A program made the position numbers and the translations under genes. Below, one piece after another: positions 27,929 to 38,200 of a DNA stretch of 64,000 nt. Origin of the DNA: Acidobacteriota bacterium (GTDB lineage: Bacteria > Acidobacteriota > Vicinamibacteria > Vicinamibacterales > UBA2999); NCBI GenBank assembly GCA_016184455.1, contig JACPCS010000136.1:29065-93064 (forward strand). Direction: 5' to 3'. Within the stretch, counting starts at the first letter, position 1, and every line of letters begins with the position of its first letter. The notes under the pieces are model-generated. The model was not told the origin of the DNA, did not search any database, and saw only the letters and a list, made by a program, of their open reading frames with translations.

Positions 27929-29329
27929 CTATCCCGCCGCTACCGACCGGCCGGCCTCCTGGGAGGCCAGCCACTTCCGACACTCGTCCAGCGCCATCCG
28001 CACGGCCTGCGGGCTCGTCGACTGGGGGGTGCGCCGCGCCTCGACCGCCGCGAGCGCTGTGGCCACCTGCGGCACGTCGTCACCGAAGAGCTCGCTCGCC
28101 TCGCGCCATTCCGCCAGCGTCAGCGCGCTGAAGTCGCGCCCCTCGGCGAGCAGCCGCCGGACCAGCGCACCAACCACCTCATGGGCCCGGCGGAACGGCA
28201 TCCCCCGTGCGACGAGGTAATCCGCAACATCCGTGGCAAGAAGCAGGCCGGACGCCGCGCGGCCGCTGCGGTCGGCATCGAGGGAGAGGCGGGAGACGAC
28301 GGCCCGCGACGCGCCGAGCGAGGCACCGAGCGTCGCCTCCGCATCGAAGACGGCCTCCTTGTCCTCCTGCAGGTCCTTGTTGTAACCGGAGGGAAGCGCC
28401 TTCATCGTGGTGAGCCAGCCGGTGAGCCGGCCGATGGCGCGCCCTGTCTTTCCGCGCACCAGCTCGAGCGGGTCGGGGTTTTTCTTCTGCGGCATCATGC
28501 TGCTGCCGGTTGCCGACGCGTCTGCCAGATCGAAGAACCCGTACTCCTCGCCGGTGAAGATGATGAGGTCTTCGGCGAGCCGGCTCAGATGCACCATCGC
28601 GAGCGACGCGGCGTACAGAAACGCCGCAACGAAGTCGCGATCGGACGAGGCGTCGATGCTGTTGGCCACCACCCGCGAGAAGCCGAGGCGCGACGCCAGG
28701 CGCGCGGTATCAATGGCGTAGCTCGTACCGGCAATAGCGCCCGAGCCGAGCGTCAGTGCATCCGCTTCGGCGGCCGCGGCCGCCAGCCGTGCGTGATCGC
28801 GCCGCAGCGCCGCCGCATGCGAGAGGAAGTAGTGCGCCACGAGCACGGGCTGCGCCCGGCGCAGGTGCGTGTACGACGGCATCACCGCCGCGTCCGCGCG
28901 CTCGGCCCGATCCACGCACGCCGCGACGAGTGCCGCCACCTCCGCCTGGAGCACGGGAATGCGGCGGCGCACGTACAGCCGCAGATCGAGCGACACCTGC
29001 TCGTTGCGCGATCGGCCCGTGTGGAGCCGCCGCCCGGCGTCGCCGATGCGCTCGACGAGCTTCCGCTCGACGAAGCTGTGCACGTCTTCGTCCGGCCCGG
29101 ACACCCACGAGGGGTCGCGCCGCCCTTCCGCGAGGATCGCCTGCAGGCCGTCGACGATCGCGCGCGTGTCGTCGGCCGACAGCACGCCGGCGGCGCCGAG
29201 CGCCTCCGCCCAGGCGAGGCTGCCCGTCACGTCGTCTTCGAAGAGCGCGCGGTCGAAGCCAAACGAGACGCCGAAGGCGAAGGCCTCGGGATCGGGGGCG
29301 GTATCGAACCGCCCGGACCAGAGCGTCAT
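27929..29329 (-). CDS. argH: Argininosuccinate lyase
   Basis: 466 aa. Splits argininosuccinate into arginine and fumarate. Fumarase/ASL superfamily motifs: HTGRSRNEQVSLDLRLYV, SYTHLRRAQPVLVAHY and the signature GSSMMPQKKNPDPLE with the mobile loop. Last gene of the leftward argR-argG'-argH operon, overlapping the ArgG-like gene by ATGA. The 137 bp downstream holds no gene. Confidence 0.94.
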   Translation of the reverse strand: MTLWSGRFDTAPDPEAFAFGVSFGFDRALFEDDVTGSLAWAEALGAAGVLSADDTRAIVDGLQAILAEGRRDPSWVSGPDEDVHSFVERKLVERIGDAGRRLHTGRSRNEQVSLDLRLYVRRRIPVLQAEVAALVAACVDRAERADAAVMPSYTHLRRAQPVLVAHYFLSHAAALRRDHARLAAAAAEADALTLGSGAIAGTSYAIDTARLASRLGFSRVVANSIDASSDRDFVAAFLYAASLAMVHLSRLAEDLIIFTGEEYGFFDLADASATGSSMMPQKKNPDPLELVRGKTGRAIGRLTGWLTTMKALPSGYNKDLQEDKEAVFDAEATLGASLGASRAVVSRLSLDADRSGRAASGLLLATDVADYLVARGMPFRRAHEVVGALVRRLLAEGRDFSALTLAEWREASELFGDDVPQVATALAAVEARRTPQSTSPQAVRMALDECRKWLASQEAGRSVAAG

Positions 29330-30093
29330 GAGGGGGCCACCGGGAGACGGGATCCGGGATCCGGGATCCGGGATTCGACATTGACCGCCAGCACGCGATG
29401 GTCTCCTTTGAGCAGGTGAATGCGGACCGTGCCGGTGATCGGTTGTGGCAGGGTCGCCGCCACCAGCGCACGGTATGCAGCGATCAGGACCACGCCGGCG
29501 GGCGCCTCGATCACGCCGGGATCCGGGATCGGGGATCCCGGATCAACGCGGCCGATGCCGTGGTGACCTGCAATGATCGCCAGTATGTCGATCAGCTCCG
29601 TCAGCGGCATCGGGACGCCGTTAATCGCGGTCGGCACGCCGCCGGCCCACGCGATCTCCACGTGCGCCGGCATCGGCGGCGCGTCGGCCGGTGCCGTCGT
29701 CAGCGTGTAAGAGGCGCCACGGCGCCCGAGCAGCGTCTGGTGAATCACGACGCGGTCAGCGGCCGGCGCGGCCCCTTCGATGGCGGCCACTTCCTCGAGC
29801 TTCTTCGCCGCGAGCTGCCGCGCGAGCGCCAGCGCCGCCGGATCGGCCTGCAGGGCGTCGGCGTGAAGCGCCGGCAGCACGTAGTCGCGCGCGAACTCTT
29901 CGCGCACGTCGAGCACGTGGGCCCGTACGGCGCCGGCTGCCAGGGCGCGGTCGCGGATTTCTTCGAGATCGGCGTCCTGGCCGAGGTCGAGCGTCAGCGT
30001 GACGATCTCGGCGTTCTGCGCCGCGGCTGCCGCGGCGATACCGGCCCAGCCGTCCGAGGCGCCCCAGTACGGGAACACGATGCGCGGCGTCAC
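29326..30093 (-). CDS. Degenerate argininosuccinate synthase-like protein
   Basis: 255 aa from GTG 30093 (GTGA overlap with argR). It keeps ArgG-like text (TLTLDLGQDADLEEIRDRAL, LDVREEFARDYVLPAL, HHGIGRVD, LIAAYRALVAATL), but the PP-loop SGGLDTS is replaced by PYWGASDGW, and the central ~130 residues with the GKGNDQVR and TDANL motifs are missing. It cannot be a normal synthase. Its retention with overlapping starts in an argR-argH operon suggests either decay after argG was replaced or a new role. The C-terminus (SRIPDPGSRLP) is encoded by GGGATCC microrepeats. Confidence 0.8.
   Translation of the reverse strand: MTPRIVFPYWGASDGWAGIAAAAAAQNAEIVTLTLDLGQDADLEEIRDRALAAGAVRAHVLDVREEFARDYVLPALHADALQADPAALALARQLAAKKLEEVAAIEGAAPAADRVVIHQTLLGRRGASYTLTTAPADAPPMPAHVEIAWAGGVPTAINGVPMPLTELIDILAIIAGHHGIGRVDPGSPIPDPGVIEAPAGVVLIAAYRALVAATLPQPITGTVRIHLLKGDHRVLAVNVESRIPDPGSRLPVAPS
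29349..29375. repeat. GGGATCC microrepeat (and second copy near 29518-29544)
   Basis: Tandem GGGATCCGGGATCCGGGAT inside the 3' end of the ArgG-like gene, with a related GGGATCCGGGATCGGGGATCC at about 29519. Codes for repeated RIPDPGS-like residues. Confidence 0.6.
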
Positions 30094-30539
30094 GGGCGTG
30101 AGAGCCTTTCGAGGCGCCGGACGAGCACCCGCGCGCGGCGGGCGTCGGGGGCGATTGCGAGGATCGTGTCGTCGCCCGCAATCGTGCCGACCAGTTCCGG
30201 CAGGCGCGCGCCGTCGAGCGCGACCCCGAGGAGCGGCGCCTGGCCGGGGCCCGTCCGCAGGATGACGAGCTGCTGCACGCGGTCGACGCGCGTGAGGTAT
30301 TCGCCGACGGCGCGGTTCAGGAGCGCCGAGGGGTTGCCGTTGGTGGCGGCCGCGGCCGGCGGCTGATAGGCGCGGTCCGCGCCGCCCTTGACCAGGCCCA
30401 GCTCGCGAATGTCGCGGGAGAGCGTCGCCTGCGTGACGTCGAAGCCGGCGGCGCGCAGCAGCCGGCGGAGCTGCTCCTGGCTGCCCACGCGCTGCCGCTG
30501 GATCGTCTCGAGAATGACCGACTGTCGGCGTGCTTTCAT
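30090..30539 (-). CDS. argR: Arginine repressor
   Basis: 149 aa from ATG 30539. The N-terminal winged helix (QEQLRRLLRAAGFDVTQATL, SRDIRELGLVKG) and the C-terminal hexamerisation/arginine-binding domain (ILAIAPDARRARVLVRRLE, with GTIAGDDTI) are both complete. Represses arginine biosynthesis with arginine as corepressor. It is divergent from argC and the likely ARG box lies between them, so it may control both directions, including itself. Confidence 0.92.
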   Translation of the reverse strand: MKARRQSVILETIQRQRVGSQEQLRRLLRAAGFDVTQATLSRDIRELGLVKGGADRAYQPPAAAATNGNPSALLNRAVGEYLTRVDRVQQLVILRTGPGQAPLLGVALDGARLPELVGTIAGDDTILAIAPDARRARVLVRRLERLSRP

Positions 30540-30636
30540 GGGTAGCTGGGTCGCTCGGTCGCCGGGTGGCTCGGGTAGCTGGAGAGCACACCCACCCAGC
30601 GACCGAGCGACCTGGCCACCTAGCATAACCCAGGTC
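30540..30636. repeat. Microrepeat spacer with inverted arms (word GGGTAGCTGGGTCGC)
   Basis: GGGTAGCTGGGTCGCTCGGT is followed by complementary CACCCACCCAGCGACCGAGC and GCCACCTAGC, forming a large imperfect palindrome immediately upstream of argR and adjacent to the argC promoter. The same word family occurs at 57762-57807. Confidence 0.65.
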
Positions 30637-30638
30637 GC

Positions 30639-30673
30639 TTGACTGATTATGCACGCGACTGTATAAATATTCT
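30639..30673 (+). promoter_or_regulatory. Sigma-70-type promoter of argC with overlapping ARG-box-like site
   Basis: TTGACT (30639-30644), 17-bp spacer, TATAAA (30662-30667), an excellent consensus in an otherwise GC-rich genome. The -10 lies inside TGTATAAATATTCT (30660-30673), similar to the ArgR operator pattern TGAATAAAAATTCA. ArgR binding here would block RNA polymerase. Confidence 0.7.
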
Positions 30674-30692
30674 TTTTCGACGATCGGTGAGA

Positions 30693-31730
30693 ATGGCTCC
30701 CACTGCCCCTCAGGTCAGCGAAGACCCCGCCGCGGCGCCGCCGCGGCTCACGCGCGTCGCCGTCGCCGGCGCGACCGGCTATGCGGGCCAGGAGCTCGTT
30801 CGCCTTCTGGCGCGCCACCCGGCGGTGACGCTGACCGCCGCCATGTCGTCTGGCTCGACCAGCGCGCCGCGTCCGCTGCCGGCGCTCAAGCGCGTCTGGG
30901 ACGGCGCGGTCGCGCCGCTCGACGTCGAGCGGCTCGCGGCGAACGCGGAGATCGTGTTTCTCGCGCTGCCCGAGACGGCGTCGGCCGAAGTCGGCACGGC
31001 CCTCCTCGCGCGCGGCGTCCGGGTGATCGACCTGTCGGGCGCGTTCCGGATCCGCCGCGACGCCGACCGGCAGCGCTGGTATCCGGCCACAACCGCGCTC
31101 CCCGACGGCGTCGTGTATGCGCTTCCGGAGCGGCATGCGGCAGCGATTCGGAACGCGCGGCTCGCGTCCTGTCCCGGCTGCTACCCGACGGCGGCACTCC
31201 TCGCCCTCGAGCCGCTTGCGGCGGCCGGGCTCCTGGAGGGCGCGATCGTGGTCGACGCGAAGTCGGGCATTTCCGGCGCCGGCAAGACGCCGAGCGAGCG
31301 CACCCACTTCTCCGAGAACCACGGGAGCGTCGCCGCCTACGCCGTCTTCTCGCACCGTCACACGGCCGAAATCGAGCAGGAGCTCGGCACGCGCGTGACG
31401 TTCGTGCCGCATCTCGTGCCGCTCGACCGCGGCATTCTCGAAACGATCTACGCGCCACTCCCGCGCGGCACAACCGCGACGCAGATCGCCGCGGCGCTGG
31501 AGGCGGCGTACGCGTCGGCCCCCTTCGTCCGGCTGACCGGGACGGACCTGCCGGAGATCAAGCACGTCGCGCACACGAACTTCTGCGACATCGGCTGGCG
31601 CGTGGATGAAGCCGGCGGACGGCTGGTGCTCGTGGCGGTGCTCGACAATCTGCTCAAGGGCGCCGCCGGGCAGGCGGTGCAGAACCTGAATCTGATGCTC
31701 GGCCTCGACGAGCGCACGGGGCTGTTGTGA
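30693..31730 (+). CDS. argC: N-acetyl-gamma-glutamyl-phosphate reductase
   Basis: 345 aa from ATG 30693. NADP-dependent reduction of N-acetylglutamyl phosphate to the semialdehyde. Rossmann opening RVAVAGATGYAGQELVRLL, catalytic Cys in SCPGCYPTAALL, and HRHTAEIEQEL with a conserved His. First gene of the rightward arg operon argC-B-D-A-J-F, in which every junction overlaps. Downstream argB starts at GTG overlapping its TGA. Confidence 0.94.
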   Translation: MAPTAPQVSEDPAAAPPRLTRVAVAGATGYAGQELVRLLARHPAVTLTAAMSSGSTSAPRPLPALKRVWDGAVAPLDVERLAANAEIVFLALPETASAEVGTALLARGVRVIDLSGAFRIRRDADRQRWYPATTALPDGVVYALPERHAAAIRNARLASCPGCYPTAALLALEPLAAAGLLEGAIVVDAKSGISGAGKTPSERTHFSENHGSVAAYAVFSHRHTAEIEQELGTRVTFVPHLVPLDRGILETIYAPLPRGTTATQIAAALEAAYASAPFVRLTGTDLPEIKHVAHTNFCDIGWRVDEAGGRLVLVAVLDNLLKGAAGQAVQNLNLMLGLDERTGLL

Positions 31731-32548
31731 GACGGGGGCCCGGATCCCGGATCGTGATCAAGCTGGGCGGCGAGCTGCTCGAGCAGCCGGACGATCTTCG
31801 CCGCGTCGCCAACGGCATCGCCCGGCTGGCGCGCCGGACGCCGGTCGTCGTCGTGCACGGCGGCGGGCGCGAGATCGACGTGGCACTGGCCGCGGCCGGT
31901 ATTCCGAAGCAGCAGGTGGACGGCCTGCGCGTCACCGACGCCCGGACGCTCGCCGTCGTCGTCTCCGTGCTCGCGGGTGGGATCAACACGCGGCTCGTCG
32001 CCGCGCTGCGGGGCGCCGGCGCCCGCGCCGTCGGTCTGACCGGCGCCGATGCGTCGGTCGCCACCATGCGCCGGGCAGCACCGATCACCACGGTTTCGGG
32101 TGAGAGGGTCGATCTCGGGCTCGTCGGTGCGCCCGTCAGCAACGGCACCCCCGAGCTCCTGACCACGCTCGTGGCGCGCGGCTATGTGCCGGTCGTCGCT
32201 TGCATCGGCGCGACGCGCGGCGGCGAGCTGTTGAACGTGAACGCCGACACGCTCGCGTCGCATCTGGCCGCGGCGCTCCACGCCTCGCGGCTCGTGATTG
32301 CCGGCGGCACCGCCGGCGTGCTCGACGCGGAGGGGCGGACGATCGCGCGGCTGACCACGCGCGAGGCCGCGCGTCTCGTTCGGAGCGGCGCCGCCAACAA
32401 GGGCATGGTGGCGAAGCTCGAGGCGTGCCGCGCCGCGCTGCGGCGGGGCGTCGGTGACGTCGTGATTGCCGACGGGAGAACGATCCGGTTCGATGCGCTG
32501 GCCGCGGCCCGCGGTCCGCTGCCCGGCTGCACACAGGTGGTGCGATGA
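31727..32548 (+). CDS. argB: Acetylglutamate kinase
   Basis: 273 aa from GTG 31727. Phosphorylates N-acetylglutamate. Amino acid kinase fold with IVIKLGGELL, VVVVHGGGREID and LNVNADTLASHLAAAL. The N-terminal extension that confers arginine feedback inhibition in some ArgBs is absent, so flux control may rest on ArgR or on the acetyltransferase step. GTGA overlap with argC, ATGA overlap with argD. Confidence 0.93.
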   Translation: MRRGPGSRIVIKLGGELLEQPDDLRRVANGIARLARRTPVVVVHGGGREIDVALAAAGIPKQQVDGLRVTDARTLAVVVSVLAGGINTRLVAALRGAGARAVGLTGADASVATMRRAAPITTVSGERVDLGLVGAPVSNGTPELLTTLVARGYVPVVACIGATRGGELLNVNADTLASHLAAALHASRLVIAGGTAGVLDAEGRTIARLTTREAARLVRSGAANKGMVAKLEACRAALRRGVGDVVIADGRTIRFDALAAARGPLPGCTQVVR

Positions 32549-33759
32549 ACCTCACACTCGAGGACATTCAGGCGCGCGAGGCGCGCCACATCCTGCAGAC
32601 CTACCGCCGGCAGCCCGTGGCGTTCATCCGCGGCAGCGGCGCGCGCCTGTACGACACGGCCGGTCGCGAGTACCTCGATTTCATTTCCGGCATCGGCGTG
32701 ACGTCGCTCGGCCACGCACACCCGACGCTGGCGGCCGCGATCGCGGAGCAGGCGGCCACCCTCCTGCACACCTCGAATCTCTACTACCACCCGTACCAGG
32801 CCGAAGCGGCCTCGCGGCTGGCGCAGCTCTCGGGCCTGCCGCGCGCGTTCTTCTGCAACAGCGGCACCGAAGCGGTGGAGGCCTGTCTGAAGTTTGCCCG
32901 CCGCTACTGGTACACGCAGGGCGCGAAAGAGCGGACGCGCTTCGTCGCGCTGGCCGGCGGATTTTCCGGCCGGACCTTCGGCTCGCTCTCGGTGACGCAC
33001 GACGAGCACTATCGCGCGCCGTTTGCGCCGCTGCTCGAGGGCGTCACCTTCGTCGATCCCGACGATCCGGCGGCGCTCGAGGCGGCGGTCACGGATCGGA
33101 CCGCCGCGATCATCGCCGAGCCGATTCAGGGTGAAGGGGGCATCCGGCCGCTGTCGGCCCGGTTCGCGGCCGCCCTCACCGAGGCCTGCACGCGCACCGG
33201 CACGCTGCTCATCGCCGACGAGGTGCAGAGCGGCCTGGGCCGGACCGGTCATCCGTTCTACGCGCCGGTGCTCGGCCTCCGGCCGGACCTGATCTCGGTC
33301 GGCAAGGCGCTCGGCGGCGGCGTCCCGGTCGGCGCGGCGCTCGTATCCGAACGCGTCGCCCAGGCGATTTCTGCCGGCGATCACGGCAGCACGTATGGCG
33401 GGAACCTGCTCGGCACGCGTGCCGCGGTGGTGTTCCTGACCGAGCTCATGGATCGCGGCCTGCTCGATCACGTCAAGACCGTCGGCGTCCACTGCGAGCG
33501 CCGGGTGCGGGCGCTCGCGCTCAAGCACCCCGTCATCGTCGAAGTGCGCGGTGTCGGATTGATGCGCGGCCTGCAGCTGAGCCTCGACGCGACGCCGTTC
33601 GTGGACGAGGCGCGCACGCGCGGCCTGCTGGTCAACCGGACCGACGAGAAGGTCGTCCGCCTGCTGCCGCCGCTGACGATCGAACAGGCCGACATCGACC
33701 GCGCCGTCGACCTGCTCGATGCGGTGTTCGCGGCCGTTGCCGCGGAGGTGAGAGCGTGA
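32545..33759 (+). CDS. argD: Acetylornithine aminotransferase
   Basis: 404 aa class III PLP aminotransferase. FCNSGTEAVEACLKFARRYW, LIADEVQSGLGRTG and the PLP lysine in LISVGKALGGGVPVGA are intact, as is HGSTYGGNLLGTRAA. Converts N-acetylglutamate semialdehyde to N-acetylornithine; members often also serve in lysine synthesis. Overlaps argB and the following GNAT gene by 4 bp each. Confidence 0.93.
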   Translation: MNLTLEDIQAREARHILQTYRRQPVAFIRGSGARLYDTAGREYLDFISGIGVTSLGHAHPTLAAAIAEQAATLLHTSNLYYHPYQAEAASRLAQLSGLPRAFFCNSGTEAVEACLKFARRYWYTQGAKERTRFVALAGGFSGRTFGSLSVTHDEHYRAPFAPLLEGVTFVDPDDPAALEAAVTDRTAAIIAEPIQGEGGIRPLSARFAAALTEACTRTGTLLIADEVQSGLGRTGHPFYAPVLGLRPDLISVGKALGGGVPVGAALVSERVAQAISAGDHGSTYGGNLLGTRAAVVFLTELMDRGLLDHVKTVGVHCERRVRALALKHPVIVEVRGVGLMRGLQLSLDATPFVDEARTRGLLVNRTDEKVVRLLPPLTIEQADIDRAVDLLDAVFAAVAAEVRA

Positions 33760-34283
33760 GCCCGGCGACCCAGACGGCCACCACCGCGCTCTTACGACCG
33801 GCGACGCCGGCGGATGCGCCCGCCATTCATACGCTGATCGTCGAGCACCTTGACGAGGGCCATCTCCTCCCGCGAACGCTCGAGGAGGTGACCACCCACG
33901 CGCACCGGTTCATCGTGGCGGCCAACGGCGGCCGTCTCGTCGCCTGCGGCGAGCTCGCGCCGCTCAGCCGCGTGGTCGGCGAAGTGCGATCGCTGGTGGT
34001 CACGCGCGACGCCCGGCGCCTCGGCCTCGGGGCGGACATCATCGGTGAGCTGGTGCAGCAGGCGACCTCCGCAGGATTCGACACGCTGTGCGCGTTCACG
34101 CACGCGCCGGCGTACTTCGTGCAGCTCGGCTTCTCGATCGTGCCCCACGTCTGGCTGCCGGAAAAGATCGTGACCGACTGCCACGCATGCGCGCACTTCC
34201 GGCGCTGCGGGCAGTACCCCCTGGTTCGAGCGCTGCGCCGCGCGCCGCAGCCGTTCGTGCCGCTCGCCTCACTCCATGGCTGA
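33756..34283 (+). CDS. argA: Short GNAT N-acetyltransferase, probable N-acetylglutamate synthase
   Basis: 175 aa. GNAT core with LRPATPADAPAIHTLIVEHL, VRSLVVTRDARRLGLGADII (acetyl-CoA loop), FDTLCAFTHAPAYFVQLGF. This matches the short ArgA type found without an amino acid kinase domain. A Cys pair (CHACAHFRRC) near the end is common in this group. It would prime the pathway while ArgJ recycles the acetyl group. Located within the arg operon, overlapping argJ by 8 bp; assignment leans on context. Confidence 0.82.
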   Translation: MSPATQTATTALLRPATPADAPAIHTLIVEHLDEGHLLPRTLEEVTTHAHRFIVAANGGRLVACGELAPLSRVVGEVRSLVVTRDARRLGLGADIIGELVQQATSAGFDTLCAFTHAPAYFVQLGFSIVPHVWLPEKIVTDCHACAHFRRCGQYPLVRALRRAPQPFVPLASLHG

Positions 34284-35513
34284 CGTCCGGTCGATCGAGA
34301 GTCGCGGGCATATCGCGCCGGCGCACGGCGGCATCACCGCGCCGAGGGGATTCACCGCGGGCGCGGTGCACTGCGGCATCAAGGCGGCCGCCACGGCGCT
34401 CGATCTCGCCGTGCTGGCCGCAGACGCACCCGTTCCCGCGGCGGCGCTGCTGACGACGAACCTGGCGCAGGCCGCGCCGGTCATCCTGTCGCGGCAGCAC
34501 CTCGAGCGCACCCACGGCCGCGCGCGCGCCGTCGTCGTCAACAGCGGCTGCGCGAATGCGTGCACCGGCCGACAGGGCCTGGCAGACGCCGCGCGGATGG
34601 CGCAGGAGACCGCAGAGGCGCTCGGTTGTGCGCCCGACGAGGTGCTCGTGGCGAGCACGGGCGTCATCGGCGTGGCGCTGAAGATGGATCGCATCGTCAG
34701 CGGGATCCGTGCGGCCGTCGGCCGCATGAGCCGTGAGGCCGCCGCTGAGGCGGCACGCGCGATCATGACGACCGACCCGTTCCCCAAGGATCATGCCGTC
34801 GTCGTCGAGACGCCTCGCGGGCGCTTCGCGGTCGGCGGCATGGCGAAGGGCTCCGGCATGATCGAGCCGCACATGGCGACGATGCTCGGGTTCCTGACGA
34901 CCGATGCGGAGGTCCCGCCGGCACTGCTCCGGCGGGCGCTTCAGCTCTCGGCGCGCGACACCTTCAACGCGATTACCGTCGACGGCGAGTGCTCCACCAA
35001 TGACTCGCTCTTCGCGCTCGCGTCGGGCGCCAGCGGCGTCGTCATCGACGAAGAGACCTATCCCGCGCTCGTCGACGGGCTCCTGGCCGTCTCGCGCGAG
35101 TTGGCGGTCGCCATCGTGCGGGGCGGCGAAGGGGCCACCAAGGTGATTGCCGTCACGGTGGCCGATGCCCGGACCGTCGACGAGGCTCGGCAGGTGGCGC
35201 GCACGATCGCGAACTCGCCACTCGTGAAGACCGCCGTGCACGGCGCCGATCCGAACTGGGGCCGCATCGTGGCGGCCGCGGGCCGGTCGGGCGTCGCCTT
35301 CGACATCAACCGTCTGACGGTGCACGTCGGCGGCACGCGGCTCTTCGAGCACGGTCTGCCGCACGACGAGTCGGCGCCGATCGCCGCCGAACACCTGAAA
35401 GGCAAGACGGTGCAGATCGATGTGAATCTCGGATCGGGCGGCGGTGTGTCGGCGACGATCTGGACCTGCGATCTGAGCGCCGAGTACGTGCGCATCAACG
35501 GCGAGTACCGGAC

Positions 35514-35517
<4 letters not shown>
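34276..35517 (+). CDS. argJ: Bifunctional ornithine acetyltransferase / N-acetylglutamate synthase
   Basis: 413 aa. Transfers acetyl from N-acetylornithine to glutamate. Self-processing site in MIEPHMATMLGFLTTDA, where cleavage before Thr yields alpha and beta chains with Thr as nucleophile. Also TNLAQAAPVILSRQHLE, VNSGCANACTGRQG, VASTGVIG and the terminal INGEYRT. Complete. Overlaps the argA-like gene and argF. Confidence 0.94.
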
Positions 35518-36473
<956 letters not shown>

Positions 36474-36495
36474 CAACTGGCAACTGGCAACTTAG
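36474..36495. repeat. Microrepeat after argF (word CAACTGG)
   Basis: ACAACTGGCAACTGGCAACT, three direct units between argF and the acyl-CoA synthetase. A small member of the spacer class. Confidence 0.5.
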
Positions 36496-36496
36496 A

Positions 36497-38200
36497 ATGT
36501 GCGCCGTGCACAAGCCCTGGCTGGCGCACTACGACTCGGACGTCGCCAAGACCCTCGCGCCCTACCCGGATCGGACGCTCGTCGATTACCTCTCCGATCT
36601 CGCACGCGAGCACGGCGACAAACCGGTTCTCCTCTTCAAAGGCGCCTCGGTCTCGTACGCCACGCTCGACCGGCTGAGCAACGTCTTCGCCGCGGCGCTC
36701 GCCGCGCGTGGCGTGCGCCCCGGCGATCGCGTGGCACTGCTGCTCCCCAACTGTCCGCAGTTCCTCATCGCGCAGTTCGGTATCTGGAAAGCGGGAGCCG
36801 TCGTCGTGCCGCTCAATCCGATCTACACCGAGCGGGAGCTGGAGGCCGCCATCGCGTCGGTCGGCGCCACGACAATCGTCGTGCTGACGCCGTTCTACGG
36901 GCGAATCAAGAACATTCAGACGCGGGCCGGGCTTCGGCGCGTGATCGCGACGTCAATCAAGGAGTATCTGCCGCCGCTGCTGCGCGTGCTCTTCACGCTG
37001 TTCAAGGAGAAGAGGACCGGCCATCGGATCGCGCTCGCCGCCGAGGACGTCTGGTTCCAGGCGCTGCTCGAGGCGCATCGCCTGGCGCCGACGCCGGCGG
37101 TCACCGTCGGTCCGGACGACCGCGCGGTCATTCTCTCGAGCGGCGGCACAACGGGGACGCCGAAAGGCGTCGTGGGGCTGCACCGGCACTACGTCGCGGC
37201 CGGACGGCAGCTGCATGAGTGGACGAAGTCGGCCCTGACAGCGTGGACCGACGTCATCATGCTGCCGCTGCCGCTGTTTCACGTCTATGCGAATGCCGGC
37301 GTGCAGCCGCTCGCGTTCGTGGCGCCGGCGCCGCTCTCGATCGTGCCGAACCCGCGCGACATCGGCGATCTGCTCAAGACGATCCGCCAGGTGAAGCCGG
37401 CGTTCTTCAACGGCATTCCGACGCTCTATGCCGCCATCCTCAACCATCCGGACGTGCGCGCCGGCAAGGTGTCGCTCCGCTCGATCAAGCTGTGCTTCTC
37501 CGGCGCCTCGGCGCTGATGGCGGAGACCAAGCGGCAGTTCGAGGAGGCGACCGGCGCGCGGATCGTCGAAGGCTACTCGCTGACGGAAGCGATGATGGCG
37601 TGCTGCGTAAACCCGGTGAAAGGGAAGAACAAGATCGGTTCGATCGGATTGCCGCTGCCCGATGTCGAGGCCCGTATCGTCGACGCCGAGCGCGGCGACC
37701 GCGACCTGCCGTTCGGCGAGGTCGGCGAGCTCATCCTGCGCGCGCCTCAGTACATGGCCGAGTACTGGAGCAATCCCGCCGAGACCGCCGATACGCTGCG
37801 GCGGCATGGCGAGGGCGGGCTGTGGGTGCACACGGGCGACCTCGCCTACATGGACGAGGAGGGCTACATCTTCCTCGTCGATCGCAAGAAGGACATGCTC
37901 AAGACGAGCGGCTTTCAGGTGTGGCCGCGCGAGATCGAGGAAGTGCTGTCGGAGCACCCGGCCGTCATGGAGGCGAGCGTGGCCGGCATTCCCGATCCGC
38001 TCAAAGGCGAGGTGGCGAAGGCATGGGTGGTGCTGAGGGCCGGCCAGAGCGCCACCGAAGAGGAGCTGCGCGCCTTCTGCCGCGAGCGGCTCGCGCCCTA
38101 CAAAGTGCCCGCACACATCGAGTTCCGGAAGGACCTGCCGAAGACGATGGTCGGCAAGGTGCTAAGACGGGTGCTGGTATCGGAACACCCCCGTACGTAG
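36497..38200 (+). CDS. Long-chain acyl-CoA synthetase (AMP-dependent ligase)
   Basis: 567 aa from ATG 36497; GTG 36506 is also possible. ANL-superfamily motifs: P-loop AVILSSGGTTGTPKGVVGLH, YSLTEAMMACCVNP, VHTGDLAYMDEEGYIFLVDR and the C-terminal lysine region PKTMVGKVLRRVL. Activates a fatty acid to acyl-CoA through acyl-AMP. Chain length is not predictable. Its TAG stop (38198-38200) lies in the palindrome ACGTAGCGTCCGGCTTCAGC. Confidence 0.9.
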   Translation: MCAVHKPWLAHYDSDVAKTLAPYPDRTLVDYLSDLAREHGDKPVLLFKGASVSYATLDRLSNVFAAALAARGVRPGDRVALLLPNCPQFLIAQFGIWKAGAVVVPLNPIYTERELEAAIASVGATTIVVLTPFYGRIKNIQTRAGLRRVIATSIKEYLPPLLRVLFTLFKEKRTGHRIALAAEDVWFQALLEAHRLAPTPAVTVGPDDRAVILSSGGTTGTPKGVVGLHRHYVAAGRQLHEWTKSALTAWTDVIMLPLPLFHVYANAGVQPLAFVAPAPLSIVPNPRDIGDLLKTIRQVKPAFFNGIPTLYAAILNHPDVRAGKVSLRSIKLCFSGASALMAETKRQFEEATGARIVEGYSLTEAMMACCVNPVKGKNKIGSIGLPLPDVEARIVDAERGDRDLPFGEVGELILRAPQYMAEYWSNPAETADTLRRHGEGGLWVHTGDLAYMDEEGYIFLVDRKKDMLKTSGFQVWPREIEEVLSEHPAVMEASVAGIPDPLKGEVAKAWVVLRAGQSATEEELRAFCRERLAPYKVPAHIEFRKDLPKTMVGKVLRRVLVSEHPRT

